Shown: positions 8,051-19,139 of the stretch, piece by piece
How the letters are laid out: each line of letters starts with the position of its first letter
Position numbering within the stretch: the stretch's first letter is position 1
Source: an uncultured Methanobrevibacter sp.
Lineage (GTDB): Archaea > Methanobacteriota > Methanobacteria > Methanobacteriales > Methanobacteriaceae
Assembly: GCF_946184425.1 (NCBI RefSeq)
Contig: NZ_CAMHFP010000015.1
Coordinates: 1-41,705, forward strand
Length of the DNA: 41,705 bases
Direction: 5' to 3'
The notes under the pieces: generated by a model
What the model was told of the DNA's origin: nothing
Databases searched by the model: none
The model's input: the letters and a program-made list of their open reading frames with translations, nothing else
Made by a program: the position numbers and the translations under genes

Positions 8051-8889
8051 TTAGCCAGTCTTTTTTCAAAATAAGACAACTTTTTATCATTATCTTTAAA
8101 GACATCACAAGCGGTTTCTATGACTCTAACTTCATTATCATAGTCATTAGCTTTCCTATATAAAACACATAATCTTTTATATGGGGCATCTTTAGCTTGT
8201 TTTGATTCAACATAACGTTCATATTCTTTTATAGCCTTTTGAACATTAGTTTTTTCCATTTCCTTTATAGTACTCATAGGAATAACTTTTACAATGGACT
8301 CCCCTGATGCCTTAGCTTTTTGTCTTTTTTGCGCTTTTTTGATTGCTTTATTGCATGATTTTTTGAAGTCTTTATCATCTTCTGTTTTTCGAATATCTTT
8401 AATTAATTTAATTGATTCATCAGTGGCTAAGTCACCTAATGCTTGAATAGCAGCTAATTTTACACCCCAATCTTCATCTTCAAGACATTTAGCAATGGCA
8501 TCTATTTGATCTTCAGCCTGAAGTTCACCTAAAGCACGTACGGCAACTTTTCTAACACCAAAATCATCATCATCAATTGCTTCTACAAAGTAAGGAATAA
8601 CTTTTTTATCTTCTGTTTCTTTTAGTGCAAAAGCAATGAAACGTTTGTCCTTACCTTCAGCATTATTAAATGCATCAATTAATTTATCTACAGCCACATC
8701 ACCCATATTCCCTAATATTTCAGCAGCTTTGAATCTAACTTGAGCATTATCATCAGTTGTTGCTTTAATTAATGGTTCAATAGCTTCTTCATCAGTTATT
8801 CCAACCAATGATTCAATAGCTTCTTTTCTGACTTTAACATCATCATTTGATAGATTGTTAATGGATTCTTCAAAACTTAAATTTGACAT
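8041..8889 (-). CDS. HEAT-repeat protein (PBS-lyase-type repeats)
   Basis: A 282-residue soluble scaffold protein. Residues 8-185 hold about six HEAT-like units of roughly 30 residues with recurring patterns such as VRKAVRALGELQ and VKLAAIQALGDLA. A lysine-rich linker (about 185-200) and a helical, TPR-like C-terminal part follow. Such repeats bind proteins; in some families they chaperone bilin lyases or metal enzymes, but nothing here identifies a partner. It has no signal peptide. The upstream region has an A/T-rich promoter but no neighbour in the same orientation nearby. Confidence 0.85.
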   Translation of the reverse strand: MSNLSFEESINNLSNDDVKVRKEAIESLVGITDEEAIEPLIKATTDDNAQVRFKAAEILGNMGDVAVDKLIDAFNNAEGKDKRFIAFALKETEDKKVIPYFVEAIDDDDFGVRKVAVRALGELQAEDQIDAIAKCLEDEDWGVKLAAIQALGDLATDESIKLIKDIRKTEDDKDFKKSCNKAIKKAQKRQKAKASGESIVKVIPMSTIKEMEKTNVQKAIKEYERYVESKQAKDAPYKRLCVLYRKANDYDNEVRVIETACDVFKDNDKKLSYFEKRLAKLK

Positions 8890-9015
8890 GATAATAAATT
8901 AGATTTTAGGAATATATAAATTTTTGATAAATTTATGAGAATTATAAAAAAAGTTTATAGAAAAAATGATTTCAAACTAAACAATAAATATTTGATAGTT
9001 AAAAAAAGAAAAATA

Positions 9016-9042
9016 AAATTGAAAAAAAGAATTTTTCAATTT
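9016..9042 (-). terminator. Terminator hairpin of the SDR gene
   Basis: An 11-bp inverted repeat (9016-9026 and 9032-9042, arms AAATTGAAAAA and TTTTTCAATTT) with a 5-nt loop is followed on the minus strand by T-rich sequence. The arm begins inside the gene's stop codon. Confidence 0.6.
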
Positions 9043-9811
9043 AAATACAAGTATATCCACCATCAACAGCGATAGCTTGACCAGTTACATAACTGGATTT
9101 TGGTGAAGCTAAGTATACAACTGTAGAATCTAATTCTCCGTCGACACCGGATCTTCCAACAGGCACTACAGTTTTAGTGTAAGCTTTGTATTCATCATTG
9201 TCAATGGTTGAACGTGTGAGTTCAGTTGGGAAAGTACCAGGACAGATTGCATTTACAGTAATGTTGTATTTTGCCCATTCAGCCGCTAATTGTCTGGTAA
9301 GGTTTACAACTCCACCTTTTGCTGCTGCATATGGGGAGGTTGGTGTTGCCATAGTTCCGACTAAACCAAACATTGATGCAGTGTTGATGATTCTTCCGTA
9401 TTTTTGTGGAATCATTGCTTCACGTGCAACTGCTCTAGACATTTTGAATGTACCAGTAAGGTCAACATCTACAGTTTTGTTCCATTCGTCATCAGTTAAT
9501 AATTCTGCTTCTTTTGTTGCTCCATATCCTGCATTGTTGTGGAGGATATCAATTCTTCCAAAGTGGTCCATGACTTCTTTTACACAGTTTTCAACACTTT
9601 CAGTATCTGTAACATCACAAACTACACCAATGCAGTCTACGCCGAGTTCTTTGATTTCTTCTGCAACTTGGTCTAATCTTTCTTTCCTCCTTCCAGTAAC
9701 CACAATGTTAGCACCATATCTTGCATATGCTTTTGCCATGTCTACACCAATACCAGAGGATGCTCCACTTACTAATGCTACTTGTCCAGATAAATTAAAT
9801 AAATCATTCAT
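9041..9811 (-). CDS. Short-chain dehydrogenase/reductase (gluconate 5-dehydrogenase/3-oxoacyl-ACP reductase-like)
   Basis: A classical SDR of 256 residues. It shows the nucleotide-binding SGASSGIG (15-22), the NNAG motif (92-95) and the catalytic Ser146, Tyr161 and Lys165. Arg41 after the second beta strand (VVTGRRKE) suggests NADP(H) preference. The ending YVTGQAIAVDGGYT is typical of the family. Substrate cannot be assigned; the N-terminal LFNLSGQVALVSG is common in sugar-acid and fabG-like members. The start ATG has a GGTGGT site at 9818-9823. Its base composition is less A-rich than its neighbours, consistent with high expression. A palindrome in the promoter suggests regulation. Confidence 0.88.
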   Translation of the reverse strand: MNDLFNLSGQVALVSGASSGIGVDMAKAYARYGANIVVTGRRKERLDQVAEEIKELGVDCIGVVCDVTDTESVENCVKEVMDHFGRIDILHNNAGYGATKEAELLTDDEWNKTVDVDLTGTFKMSRAVAREAMIPQKYGRIINTASMFGLVGTMATPTSPYAAAKGGVVNLTRQLAAEWAKYNITVNAICPGTFPTELTRSTIDNDEYKAYTKTVVPVGRSGVDGELDSTVVYLASPKSSYVTGQAIAVDGGYTCI

Positions 9812-9823
9812 TTTATTACCACC

Positions 9824-9838
9824 TAGGCATTATGCCTA
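9824..9838. promoter_or_regulatory. Perfect palindrome between TATA box and start: likely repressor operator
   Basis: TAGGCAT and ATGCCTA flank a single T. A TATA-like element (TAATATATTTAAA on the minus strand, 9841-9853) lies just upstream, so transcription of the SDR gene should begin near 9820. The palindrome covers the region between TATA box and transcription start, the usual place for archaeal repressors to block polymerase. The cognate regulator is not in this window. Confidence 0.55.
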
Positions 9839-10085
9839 TGTTTAAATATATTACATTTTTCAGTATTTAAAAATTTTTATTTTGCAAAATTATAAAAAAA
9901 TAGTGAAAAAAAATCAAAATATTGTAAAAAATATTATATAAACATAATCAATTGAACAAAGATATGGAAAAAAAATTTAGGTAAACTAAAAAAAATAACA
10001 AATAATTATCAAAAATACCAATAAATTTAATAAAAATTAAAAATTAAATTAAAAATATTAAATTAGTGAAAATGAGGAAACAATA

Positions 10086-12683
10086 ATGATTGAAGAACAA
10101 ATAAAAAGTTATTCAAAAAAACAAATCTACAAAATCCTGCACCCATGGGTTAAACAGTGGTTTGATTCAAAATTTGATGACTTTACACCAGCTCAAAAAA
10201 AATCAATCATTGATATCCACAAAAAAAACAACATCCTCATTTCATCACCAACAGGGTCCGGTAAAACATTGACCGCATTTTTATCAGTGATAAGTGAATT
10301 GACAACACTTGCCGAGAAAGGCAAATTGGAAGATAAAGTTTATTGTATTTACATTTCACCCCTAAAAGCTCTGGACAACGATATTGAAAAAAACCTGGAT
10401 GAACCTTTAGATGGAATAAAAAAAATAGCTGGAAAAGATTTGGGAATTAGAAAAGCCGTGCGTACAGGTGACACAACCCAATACCAAAGACAAAAAATGC
10501 TTAAAAAACCACCACATATTCTAATAACAACTCCCGAAACACTGTCAATATTGCTGGTGGCTCCAAAATTTAGAGAAAAATTAAGCAATGTAAACTATGT
10601 TATCATTGATGAAATTCATTCACTGGCCGAAAATAAAAGAGGAGTGCATTTAAGTTTATCTCTTGAAAGATTACAGCATCTGATAGGACAATTTACAAGA
10701 ATAGGATTATCAGCAACTGTAAGTCCTATTGATGAAGTGGCCAAATTTCTTGTAGGATATGAATATGGTATTGAAAGAAACTGCAAAATAGTAAATATAA
10801 ACTATTTAAAAGAGCTTGACATGGAAGTAATGTGTCCTGTCAGCGATATTGTTCTTGCTGACGATGAAGACACAAGACTTGGAACATATGACCTGTTGGA
10901 TGACCTTATTCAGGAAAATAAAACAACATTAATATTTACAAATACACGAAGCGGAACTGAACGGTTTGTCTATAATCTAAAGAAAATGTATCCAATGAAT
11001 TACAACGATTCAAATATAATGGCACACCACTCATCACTTTCAAAGGAGGTGCGTCTTGAAACCGAAAATAAACTAAAGGAAGGAAAACTCAAGGCTGTTG
11101 TTTCATCAACATCGCTTGAACTCGGAATAGATATTGGATACATTGATTTGGTAGTGCTCATAAATTCGCCGAAATCCGTTGCAAGAGCCCTTCAAAGAAT
11201 TGGAAGAAGTGGACATAGATTGCATGAAAAGTCAAGGGGAAAAATCATCGTAACAGACCGTGACGATTTGGTTGAATGTTCAATTTTGCTCAAAAATGCT
11301 AAAGAAGGAAAAATAGATAGAATAAGTATACCAACCAATTGTTTGGACGTACTGGCTCAACATATTTATGGAATGAGTATTGAAAATCCATGGGATATTG
11401 ATTATGCCTACGAAGTAATTAAAAAGAGCTATTGCTATAAAGACCTGACACGGGACGATTATGAAGATATCTTAAGTTATATGGCTGGAGAATATCCCGA
11501 ACTTGAAGAAAGGTATGTTTATGCAAAAATTTGGATTGATTACAAGAACAATACTTTCGGAAAACGTGGAAAACTGGCCAGAATGCTTTATTCAACAAAT
11601 ATTGGTACAATACCTGATAGCTCCGGTGTTTTAGTTAAATGCGATGGAGAAACCATAGGGAGAATTGAGGAAGACTTTATGGAAAGGCTTAAAAAAGGAG
11701 ACACATTCGTTTTAGGAGGTAATACATACAGATTCAATTATGGAAAAGGAATGACAATTAATGTGACTCCCGCCATGGGGCCGCCGACAATACCTTCCTG
11801 GTTTTCACAACAATTGCCATTATCCTTTGATTTGGCAATGGATATTCAAAGATTCAGGGCACATATGGATGTTAAATTCAGATACAGAAGAAGTAAAGAA
11901 GAAATAATGGAATTTATACACGAATATCTATATGTTGATGATTTTGCAGCAAATTCAATATATGAATACTTTCTGGAACAATTCAAGTATGCAAAAATAC
12001 CAAGCAACCAACTCCTGCTTATTGAATACTACAAGGGATTTGGAGGCAGACGTTTTGTAATATTCCATTCATTATTTGGAAGAAAAGTTAATGACGCACT
12101 TTCAAGAGCCATTGCATATATTGTAGCTAAAAGATACAATATCAATGTCACCATTTCAATATCAGACAACGGATTTTATTTAAGTTCAGACGGTAAAATT
12201 GGAGGTTTGGAGTCATTTAAAGAATTGACACCAGAAAACTTCGAGAATATCCTCTCCCAATCACTGAATAAAACAGAAACACTGGCTTCAAGGTTTAGGC
12301 ATTGCGCAGGAAGGTCATTAATGACACTGAGAAGGTATAAAGGAGAATCCAAATCAGTGGGACGGCAGCAAGTAAGGGGAAAAATATTATTAAAGTTCGT
12401 GCAGGAGATGGATGAAAATTTCTCAATTTTAAAAGAAGCCCGAAGAGAAGCATTAGAGGACTATATGGATGTAAAAAATGCTTTAAAAATAATTGAATGG
12501 GTTTCCTCAGAACAAATGGAAGTTAAAACTATAAATACTGTTATACCAAGCCCCTTTGCATTTAATTTAATCTCACAAGGATATTTAGATGTCCTGAATC
12601 AGAACGATAAGGCGGAATTTACAAAAAGAATGCATCAGGCAATTTTAGACCAAATTAAAGATAAACTAAAAGACATCTATTAA
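10086..12683 (+). CDS. lhr: Lhr-family superfamily 2 DNA/RNA helicase
   Basis: An 865-residue ATP-dependent helicase of the Lhr-core type, thought to act in recombination and repair of stalled forks. Motifs in order are Walker [10 protein letters not shown] (Lys60), motif Ia SPLKALDND, motif II DEIH (175-178), motif III LSATV and motif [11 protein letters not shown]. The C-terminal half contains the winged-helix and Lhr-specific domains (for example [10 protein letters not shown] around residue 560). Length matches archaeal Lhr. The ATG follows a GAGGAAACA site. It stands alone between divergent and co-directional genes, with an A/T-rich leader of more than 200 bases. Confidence 0.93.
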   Translation: MIEEQIKSYSKKQIYKILHPWVKQWFDSKFDDFTPAQKKSIIDIHKKNNILISSPTGSGKTLTAFLSVISELTTLAEKGKLEDKVYCIYISPLKALDNDIEKNLDEPLDGIKKIAGKDLGIRKAVRTGDTTQYQRQKMLKKPPHILITTPETLSILLVAPKFREKLSNVNYVIIDEIHSLAENKRGVHLSLSLERLQHLIGQFTRIGLSATVSPIDEVAKFLVGYEYGIERNCKIVNINYLKELDMEVMCPVSDIVLADDEDTRLGTYDLLDDLIQENKTTLIFTNTRSGTERFVYNLKKMYPMNYNDSNIMAHHSSLSKEVRLETENKLKEGKLKAVVSSTSLELGIDIGYIDLVVLINSPKSVARALQRIGRSGHRLHEKSRGKIIVTDRDDLVECSILLKNAKEGKIDRISIPTNCLDVLAQHIYGMSIENPWDIDYAYEVIKKSYCYKDLTRDDYEDILSYMAGEYPELEERYVYAKIWIDYKNNTFGKRGKLARMLYSTNIGTIPDSSGVLVKCDGETIGRIEEDFMERLKKGDTFVLGGNTYRFNYGKGMTINVTPAMGPPTIPSWFSQQLPLSFDLAMDIQRFRAHMDVKFRYRRSKEEIMEFIHEYLYVDDFAANSIYEYFLEQFKYAKIPSNQLLLIEYYKGFGGRRFVIFHSLFGRKVNDALSRAIAYIVAKRYNINVTISISDNGFYLSSDGKIGGLESFKELTPENFENILSQSLNKTETLASRFRHCAGRSLMTLRRYKGESKSVGRQQVRGKILLKFVQEMDENFSILKEARREALEDYMDVKNALKIIEWVSSEQMEVKTINTVIPSPFAFNLISQGYLDVLNQNDKAEFTKRMHQAILDQIKDKLKDIY

Positions 12684-12749
12684 ACATTAAAACTAAAATA
12701 ATTAAATACTTTATTAACAATATAAAATATTGAATGAAAGGTGATAATC

Positions 12750-13118
12750 ATGACAAAATGGAAAGCAGTTATTATAGGTTTTATATTATCTGTAATTGTT
12801 AAATCATTTTTTGGACATTATGATTTTGTAGGATTATTGATTGTCGGATTCATTACCGGATACATTGCACATAATGGAGCACTTAACGGAATGTGGAATG
12901 CAGCCCTTGCCGGCGCATTAGGTACAGTAATCTGCGCAATACTATTTATAATATCTACAACAATAGGAGGAAGTTTTTTTGGATTATTCGGAGGACTTAT
13001 AGGATTTACAACATCCGGACTCACAGGTATTTTTGCAGTTATTGAAAATTTAATCTATTATGCAATCGTCATGGGAATTACTGGAGCCATCGGAGGGGCA
13101 GTTGCTTCTAAAAAATAA
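12750..13118 (+). CDS. Small Gly/Ala-rich membrane protein (DUF5518-like)
   Basis: About 122 residues, nearly all hydrophobic, with three to four membrane segments and glycine-rich turns (GSFFGLFGGLIG). The pattern resembles the DUF5518 family common in methanogens; function is unknown. A GTG at 12741 is in frame, but AAAGGTGAT is better taken as the ribosome-binding site for ATG 12750. The next gene follows within 20 bases, so the two form a pair. Confidence 0.75.
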   Translation: MTKWKAVIIGFILSVIVKSFFGHYDFVGLLIVGFITGYIAHNGALNGMWNAALAGALGTVICAILFIISTTIGGSFFGLFGGLIGFTTSGLTGIFAVIENLIYYAIVMGITGAIGGAVASKK

Positions 13119-13136
13119 GTTTTTGGAGAAAATAAA

Positions 13137-13589
13137 ATGGAAATATTTAGCGATATCGACTTTAAATCATTAGTATTTGGAGCAGCAATAGCTGCTGCAT
13201 TTGTAATATTGGGATCCATGTATAATGAGTTCATTTATGCATTTGCTTCAATTGGGTTTTTATATGTTGGATACAATGCACCAAATATAAAAACATCCGT
13301 AATACTAGGTGCAATTGCATCAACACCAGTAATGTATCTTGCATTGGACGGAATATTCAGAGAAATACCTCCAACCGAAGAAGGAAGAATGATAATGATT
13401 CTAGCAATTCTTCTTGTGGGTATACTTGTTGCAGTCATTGGCGCATGGGCAAAAAGAGACCGCGTGAAAGCAAAAGAAGAGTATGAAAAAAAGCAAAAAA
13501 TCGGTAAAAATAAAAACAAAAACAAAAATGCAAAAGAACCACAAAATGAAAATAAAGGTCTTTTGAATAAAATTTTAAAAAAAGAATAA
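13137..13589 (+). CDS. Membrane protein with basic, Asn/Lys-rich tail
   Basis: A 150-residue protein with four hydrophobic segments (about residues 12-28, 30-46, 53-72 and 84-102). Its C-terminal 45 residues are highly charged and lysine/asparagine-rich and presumably cytoplasmic. A GGAG sequence precedes ATG 13137. It is probably co-transcribed with the upstream membrane protein. No family is recognised. Confidence 0.7.
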   Translation: MEIFSDIDFKSLVFGAAIAAAFVILGSMYNEFIYAFASIGFLYVGYNAPNIKTSVILGAIASTPVMYLALDGIFREIPPTEEGRMIMILAILLVGILVAVIGAWAKRDRVKAKEEYEKKQKIGKNKNKNKNAKEPQNENKGLLNKILKKE

Positions 13590-13622
13590 AAAAATAATAA
13601 CTAAATTAGGTTATTATTTTTT
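13589..13622. terminator. Bidirectional terminator between convergent genes
   Basis: A perfect 13-bp A/T inverted repeat (13589-13601 and 13610-13622; core AAAATAATAAC and GTTATTATTTT) has an 8-nt loop. Each strand ends in T's, as expected for a two-way terminator. The purP stop codon (13606-13608) lies in the loop. Confidence 0.65.
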
Positions 13623-14697
13623 CTAATTCATCTCTTTCTATACCACGTTTAATTTCTAAAGCAATTCTTCTACCCATACTCATTGGTTTACCATAGGTCA
13701 AGTAGGAGTAAGGAGAACCATCCATAAATGTATTTGTTCCACCGTCAGTTCTTGCACTGATTTCAAAACAAATTACTTCCAGATTATCATTTACTAAAGT
13801 TTGCATACAGAAAGGACCGTTTAATCCAGGAGCAACTAATTTTTTAGCACTTTCAGTTAATTTGTCTGCAATATCAAACACTTGTGGGAGCAAGGATTCA
13901 CGAATTACAGCAGGGTGGTTACCTGTCACAACATAAGAAGGACTTAAATCAATGTCAAGTTGATCTTTTGCAGGCATTCTTACAAATCCATCAATACTGG
14001 ATTCATATCTTGTATCCATACCCATTAATTCTACAGTGTCATCAAGTGCAGAGTAGAAATAGTGTATACAGTAATTACATCCGGAAACATATTCTTCAAT
14101 GTGAGCAGCTTCAACATCACTGTCTTCTAACCATCCACGTGCTTTCATAGCTTCAATTTTAGAATTGAATTCTTCAGTAGATGAAGCTACAAAGTAACCT
14201 CTACCACCTCTAGCACCAGGGAATTTAACCATTACCGGCCTGTCAATATCTTCAGGACCATCATATTTGAAAGGTATCCTCACATCACCTTCAACAAGCA
14301 ATGCTCTTTCTTTGTCCCTTTCCGCTTCCCATCTGAGAACATCCCTGTTTCCAAACATAGGCACATTAAATTTATCTTCAACATTGTCCAAACCAGCATA
14401 TGCAACAAAAGATCCGTGAGGCACAACAATTGCATTCATGTCTCTGAGTTTTTGTTGAACATCTTCATTTACAATGTCTTTGAATTCATCGACAATAATA
14501 TATTCATCAGCAACATTAAAACGTTGGTATGGAACTTCACGACCTTTTTGACATACTATAGCAGTTCTAAATCCTTCTTCTTTAGCACCTTGCAAAATAT
14601 GTAAAGAAGTATGGCTTCCAAGAGTAGCTATTGTGATTTCACTTTTGTCATATTTAGCCAAAATATCTAAAATATCTTCCTTTTTTACTTCACCCAT
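13606..14697 (-). CDS. purP: FAICAR synthetase PurP (formate-dependent, ATP-grasp)
   Basis: It makes FAICAR from AICAR, formate and ATP, the archaeal replacement for the transformylase step of purine synthesis. The 363-residue length matches characterised PurP. The N-terminal TLGSHTSLHILQGAKEEGF and the ATP-grasp portion (KFPGARGGRGYF around residues 155-166, FEISARTDGGTN near 335) are diagnostic. A strong AGGAG lies just upstream of ATG 14697. Archaea carry several PurP-like paralogues, some inactive in this reaction, so the step is well supported but not proven. Confidence 0.92.
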   Translation of the reverse strand: MGEVKKEDILDILAKYDKSEITIATLGSHTSLHILQGAKEEGFRTAIVCQKGREVPYQRFNVADEYIIVDEFKDIVNEDVQQKLRDMNAIVVPHGSFVAYAGLDNVEDKFNVPMFGNRDVLRWEAERDKERALLVEGDVRIPFKYDGPEDIDRPVMVKFPGARGGRGYFVASSTEEFNSKIEAMKARGWLEDSDVEAAHIEEYVSGCNYCIHYFYSALDDTVELMGMDTRYESSIDGFVRMPAKDQLDIDLSPSYVVTGNHPAVIRESLLPQVFDIADKLTESAKKLVAPGLNGPFCMQTLVNDNLEVICFEISARTDGGTNTFMDGSPYSYLTYGKPMSMGRRIALEIKRGIERDELEKIIT

Positions 14698-14853
14698 TTT
14701 ATCTTCTCCTCAAAGAATGATATTATTATATTTAAATTTTAGAATTTATAATATTTTTTATCAAAGTTTTTTCCAATTGTAAAAAAAAATTTTAAAAAGG
14801 AGTAACAACAAATAATAAGACCATATTTTTATAGATTATATAAGGTTGAAAAA

Positions 14854-15384
14854 ATGTTGATAGGATTGATTTCAGATACCCATATCCCAGATAGAGCTAA
14901 AGAAATACCTCAAAAAGTATTTGATGCATTTAGCGAAGTTGATTTGATTTTACATGCTGGTGATTTAACTTCACTTAAAGTGATTGAAGATTTGGAAAAA
15001 GTAGCCCCAGTAATGGCAGTGCAAGGAAATATGGACAGAGCAAAAGGAATTAATCTACCTACAGCAAAAGTTATAGAAGCCGAAGATTTGAAAATAGGCA
15101 TCGTCCATGGTGAAGTCTACCCACGAGCAGACACACAGCAATTAGTATATATTGCTAAAGAATTGGATGTTGATATATTGGTAACAGGACATTCACATCA
15201 ACCAAAAATCGAACAGAAAGACGGAGTATTGTTATTGAATCCCGGAAGCCCTATTGTCCCAAGGCTTGCCGATAGAACTGTGATGATACTTGAAATTCAT
15301 AACAAGGAAGTTGATATAGAGATTATAAAAATTGGCGCTCCAGTATGCAGTGCACTTGATTTTGACAAATATAAGAGGAATTGA
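14854..15384 (+). CDS. YfcE/MJ0936-like metallophosphodiesterase
   Basis: A 176-residue calcineurin-like phosphoesterase of the compact YfcE type. All metal motifs are visible: SDTH (7-10), HAGDL, QGNMD, IVHGE and GHSHQPK. NPGSP near residue 131 is typical of this subgroup. Enzymes of this family hydrolyse phosphodiesters such as bis-pNPP or 2',3'-cAMP in vitro; the cellular substrate is not known. The next gene, rlmE, starts one base after its stop, so the two are one operon. Confidence 0.9.
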   Translation: MLIGLISDTHIPDRAKEIPQKVFDAFSEVDLILHAGDLTSLKVIEDLEKVAPVMAVQGNMDRAKGINLPTAKVIEAEDLKIGIVHGEVYPRADTQQLVYIAKELDVDILVTGHSHQPKIEQKDGVLLLNPGSPIVPRLADRTVMILEIHNKEVDIEIIKIGAPVCSALDFDKYKRN

Positions 15385-15385
15385 A

Positions 15386-16015
15386 ATGGGAAGCAAATGG
15401 CAAATGGAAAAGCACAATGATCCATATTACAAAAAAGCTAAAAAAGAAGATTACCGTTCAAGAGCATCATATAAACTAAAACAGTTAGATAAAAAGTACA
15501 AAATTATTAAAGAAGGAAATACTGTTGTGGATTTGGGAGCAGCCCCTGGAGGATGGTCACAGGTTGCTCTAGAAAAGGTTGGAGAAGATGGAATTGTTGT
15601 GGGCGTTGACTTAAACAGATTCAAAAGATTCCATGAAGAAAACTACCATGGAATCCGAGGAGATTTTACAACACCAGAAGTTCAAGAAAAAATCATGACA
15701 CTGATTGGAGGCAAAGCAAAAGTTGTAATGTCCGATGCATCGCCATCACTTTCAGGAATTAAAACTATCGACCAGTTAAGGTCCATTGATTTAGTAAACG
15801 TCGTAATCGAAATAGCTGAAAATATTCTTGAAGAAAAGGGAAATCTCGTCATGAAAGTATTTCAAGGCCCAGAATATAAAAACATGCTGGATTCACTAAA
15901 AGGAAAATTCAGACATGTGAGAACAACAAAACCTGCATCATCACGTAAAAAAAGTTCAGAAATGTATGTCGTCGGTTTGGAATATATGCCAAAAAAGAGA
16001 AAAAAAAGAAATTAA
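15386..16015 (+). CDS. rlmE: rRNA 2'-O-ribose methyltransferase RlmE (FtsJ/RrmJ)
   Basis: SAM-dependent 2'-O-methylation of 23S rRNA. From ATG 15386 the protein has 209 residues. The SAM-binding motif [14 protein letters not shown] (48-61) is clear. The K-D-K-E tetrad is Lys30, Asp117, Lys157 and Glu192, with the last two spacings (40 and 35) equal to those of E. coli RrmJ. An open frame upstream to 15332 exists but overlaps the previous gene; GAGGA at 15375 supports ATG 15386. The stop overlaps that of the convergent gene by 4 bp. Confidence 0.94.
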   Translation: MGSKWQMEKHNDPYYKKAKKEDYRSRASYKLKQLDKKYKIIKEGNTVVDLGAAPGGWSQVALEKVGEDGIVVGVDLNRFKRFHEENYHGIRGDFTTPEVQEKIMTLIGGKAKVVMSDASPSLSGIKTIDQLRSIDLVNVVIEIAENILEEKGNLVMKVFQGPEYKNMLDSLKGKFRHVRTTKPASSRKKSSEMYVVGLEYMPKKRKKRN

Positions 16016-16431
16016 AGATTATTGTATGCATCATTAGCAGTTTGAAGTTCTTGTTTAGCGAAATCTATTCTACTATCAACTTCATTAGATGGTTTACCTG
16101 CATCTAAAGCACTTTGAACATTTTCTATAGCCGAATTTGCCCTAGATAACTCAATTCTTGCATCATTATAAATTTTGACTTCATCAGCCCCGCCAGCATA
16201 ATATGTAGATTTAACATTATCGAACTTAATAGCTAAATCCGAATAAGATGATTTAAGTTCTGCGAGCTGATCATATTGAGTACCTGAAGATATTTCATCA
16301 GTAATACCCTCAGAAACCATACTATACCCTACATACGCTACAACAATAATTGTTGATACAATCATGATGATTCCAACAACAGAAATCAACATAGAAGTAG
16401 ATTTAAATATGCTTAGTCTAGATTTCCTCAT
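16012..16431 (-). CDS. Single-span membrane protein with extracytoplasmic helical domain
   Basis: A 139-residue protein with a basic N-terminus (MRKSR), one strongly hydrophobic segment (about 14-38) and an outer domain made of Ala/Asn/Asp/Glu-rich helices, probably coiled coil. The first segment could be a signal anchor. No known family. It is convergent with rlmE and divergent from mcm; TATA-like sequence near 16450-16475 could serve it. Confidence 0.7.
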   Translation of the reverse strand: MRKSRLSIFKSTSMLISVVGIIMIVSTIIVVAYVGYSMVSEGITDEISSGTQYDQLAELKSSYSDLAIKFDNVKSTYYAGGADEVKIYNDARIELSRANSAIENVQSALDAGKPSNEVDSRIDFAKQELQTANDAYNNL

Positions 16432-16570
16432 AATACCATCAAAATTAATTAAAATAATTTATATATCTATATTATAAATTTTAGTATTTAATGTTTACCA
16501 ATTAGAAAAATTAGTTTTCAAATGCTCTATGCAATAATTTTTAAAGTATGAAAAAATAAAAATATAGATA

Positions 16571-18577
16571 ATGAATTCCACTACTAAATCACAAACATCA
16601 ATTGCAAAATTTGAAGAATTTTTTTCTACTTCATACAAGGACGATGTTTTTGAAATACTTGAAAAATATCCCGATGAAAGATCACTTAATGTAGATTACA
16701 ATGCATTAGAAATATTTGATCCTGACTTGGCAGATTTATTAATAGATAAACCTGAAGAGGTTATTCAGGCAGCTCAAATTGCTATTAAAAACATAGACCC
16801 TCTTGTAAAGGATGCTGACATCCATATCAGGTTTGAAAATCTTTCTAATGTAATTCCTTTGAAAACATTATTGAGTAAATATATCGGTACCTTTGTTGCC
16901 GCTGACGGAATTGTAAGAAAGACTGATGAAATAAGGCCACGTATTGAAACTGGAGTATTTGAATGTAGAGGATGTATGAGATTGCATGAGGTTGAACAGA
17001 CTTCAAGCAATACCATAATAGAACCATCACTTTGCAGTGAATGCGGAGGAAGATCTTTCAGATTGCTTCAAGAGGAATCAAAATACATAGACACACAGAC
17101 CGCCAGAATGCAAGAGCCTTTAGAAAATTTATCTGGGGGAACTGAACCAAAACAAATGTTAATGGTTTTAGAAGATGATCTAGTAGATGAATTGAATCCA
17201 GGAGATAAAGTAAGAATAACTGGAACATTAAGAACATTTAGGGAAGAAAGAAGCGGTAAATTTAAAAATTACATTTATGTTAATCATATCGAGCCTTTAG
17301 AACAGGAATTTGAAGAGCTGCAACTATCAGAAGAAGATGAGGAAAAAATCATAGAACTATCAAAAGACCCTCACATTTATGACAAGATTATCAAATCCAC
17401 AGCACCCTCAATCAGAGGATACAGAGATGTAAAAGAAGCAATTGCATTGCAGTTATTCGGTGGATCTGCAAAACAGCTTGAAGATGAAACAAAATTAAGG
17501 GGAGACATACACATCCTAATTGTAGGTGATCCCGGTATTGGTAAGTCTCAAATTTTGAAATATGTTTCAAGACTTGCTCCTAGAAGTATTTATACAAGTG
17601 GAAAAGGTACTACCGGAGCAGGATTAACTGCAGCTGCAGTAAGAGATGAACTTGGAGGATGGTCTCTTGAAGCAGGTGCATTGGTACTTGGGGACCAAGG
17701 TAATGTATGTGTTGACGAATTGGACAAAATGAGGTCTGAAGACAGATCTGCACTTCACGAAGCATTAGAACAACAAACAGTAAGTATTGCGAAAGCAGGA
17801 ATTATGGCAACATTAAATTCAAGATGTTCCGTTCTTGCAGCTGCAAACCCTAAATTCGGAAGATTTGACAGATACAAAATACTTGCAGAACAAATCGACT
17901 TGCCTGCACCAATTATATCTCGTTTCGATTTAATCTTCGTGATTGAAGATAAACCAAGCAGAGAAGGAGATTCCAAATTAGCAGAACACATTTTGAAAAT
18001 ACACAAAGAAAATACAATCGATTATGAAATTGAACCTGAGCTGCTCAGAAAATATATTGCATACGCTCGTAAAACCGTTAACCCAACATTAACCGATGAA
18101 GCTAACGAAGTTTTAAGAGACTTTTACGTGAATACAAGGAACAGTAACCCTGAAGAACAAGGTGCAGTTCCAATTACTGCAAGACAATTAGAAGCCATCA
18201 TTCGTCTGGCAGAAGCCAGCGCAAAGATTAAACTTAAAGAGACCGTAGATAAAGAAGATGCTAACAAAGCTGTAAGGTTACAAATGGCTTGTCTTAAAAA
18301 AGTAGGTATTGACCCTGAAACCGGTGAAATGGATATTGAGATAATGGAAGGAAGAACACCTAAATCAGACAGAGACAAGATTCAAAGAGTTACTGAAGAA
18401 ATTGCCCTTCTTGAAGAAGAATATGCTGGATCAGCTCCATTAAATGTATTAATATCCAACATGAATGAGAAATTTGGAGTCAGTGAAGAAAAAGTGGAAA
18501 GCATTGTTCGTAATTTACAACAAAAAGGTGTCATTTACGAACCAGACACCGGCTACTTTAAGAGAGTGATGTCATAA
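16571..18577 (+). CDS. mcm: Replicative DNA helicase MCM
   Basis: The hexameric 3'-5' replicative helicase. The 668-residue protein has the N-terminal OB region with a C4 zinc finger (Cys132, Cys135, Cys155, Cys158). The AAA+ core has Walker A GDPGIGKS (319-326), Walker B VCVDELDK (379-386), sensor-1 Asn426 (AANPKFG) and the arginine-finger SRFD (450-453). The last 70 residues form the winged helix. No intein interrupts the core. It heads a same-strand row with aIF2-beta, NMD3 and TyrRS, but a hairpin and T-tract separate it from them, so it likely has its own transcript. Confidence 0.97.
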   Translation: MNSTTKSQTSIAKFEEFFSTSYKDDVFEILEKYPDERSLNVDYNALEIFDPDLADLLIDKPEEVIQAAQIAIKNIDPLVKDADIHIRFENLSNVIPLKTLLSKYIGTFVAADGIVRKTDEIRPRIETGVFECRGCMRLHEVEQTSSNTIIEPSLCSECGGRSFRLLQEESKYIDTQTARMQEPLENLSGGTEPKQMLMVLEDDLVDELNPGDKVRITGTLRTFREERSGKFKNYIYVNHIEPLEQEFEELQLSEEDEEKIIELSKDPHIYDKIIKSTAPSIRGYRDVKEAIALQLFGGSAKQLEDETKLRGDIHILIVGDPGIGKSQILKYVSRLAPRSIYTSGKGTTGAGLTAAAVRDELGGWSLEAGALVLGDQGNVCVDELDKMRSEDRSALHEALEQQTVSIAKAGIMATLNSRCSVLAAANPKFGRFDRYKILAEQIDLPAPIISRFDLIFVIEDKPSREGDSKLAEHILKIHKENTIDYEIEPELLRKYIAYARKTVNPTLTDEANEVLRDFYVNTRNSNPEEQGAVPITARQLEAIIRLAEASAKIKLKETVDKEDANKAVRLQMACLKKVGIDPETGEMDIEIMEGRTPKSDRDKIQRVTEEIALLEEEYAGSAPLNVLISNMNEKFGVSEEKVESIVRNLQQKGVIYEPDTGYFKRVMS

Positions 18578-18600
18578 CTCTCATACTTTTTATTTTTTTA
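18562..18600 (+). terminator. mcm terminator hairpin and T-tract
   Basis: GAGAGT (18562-18567) and ACTCTC (18577-18582) form a stem whose loop contains most of the mcm stop codon. A T-rich run (18587-18599) follows, fitting an intrinsic-type terminator. Confidence 0.55.
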
Positions 18601-18700
18601 AATAAATTTACTTATTTTTTCAAAAATAACAATACATTAATAAAGGATTAAAATAAAATTTAATATATTATACTTATACTAATTTTCACGGAGAGATAAT

Positions 18701-19108
18701 ATGGATAAATACGAAGATTTATTAGAAAGAGCAATAGACCAATTACCTCCAGAAGTATTTGAACACAAAAGATTTAAAATTCCTAAAGCTTATTCAGATA
18801 TCCAAGGTAATAGAACATTCATTAAAAACTTTAAAGATGTTGCAGAAGGTTTAAACAGAGACCCTCAGCACTTATTAAAATTTTTGATGAGAGAATTAGG
18901 TACTGCTGGAAATATTGAAGGTCAAAGAGCAATTTTGCAAGGTAAATTTACCCATTACCTAATCAATGAAAGAATTGAAGATTATGTAGACAAATATGTT
19001 ATTTGTCATGAATGTAACAGACCAGATACAAGAATTATCAGAGAAGGTAGAATATTCTTACTTAAATGTGCTGCATGCGGTGCAACAGCACCTTTAAAAT
19101 CATTATAA
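18701..19108 (+). CDS. eif2b: Translation initiation factor aIF2 subunit beta
   Basis: The beta subunit of the trimeric factor that brings initiator Met-tRNA to the small ribosomal subunit. The 135-residue length is normal. The central domain contains [18 protein letters not shown], and the C-terminal C4 zinc ribbon uses Cys102, Cys105, Cys123 and Cys126. A GGAGA site precedes ATG 18701. It is followed 31 bases later by the nmd3-like gene, so co-transcription is likely. Confidence 0.96.
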   Translation: MDKYEDLLERAIDQLPPEVFEHKRFKIPKAYSDIQGNRTFIKNFKDVAEGLNRDPQHLLKFLMRELGTAGNIEGQRAILQGKFTHYLINERIEDYVDKYVICHECNRPDTRIIREGRIFLLKCAACGATAPLKSL

Positions 19109-19139
19109 TTTTACCTTTTTTACTTATTTTATCGATATC

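Noticed and set aside
9186-9845. Long plus-strand open frame (219 codons) opposite the SDR gene
   Set aside because: The minus-strand SDR has all family motifs. The plus frame has no ribosome-binding site or recognisable domain and exists because the SDR gene avoids certain codons.
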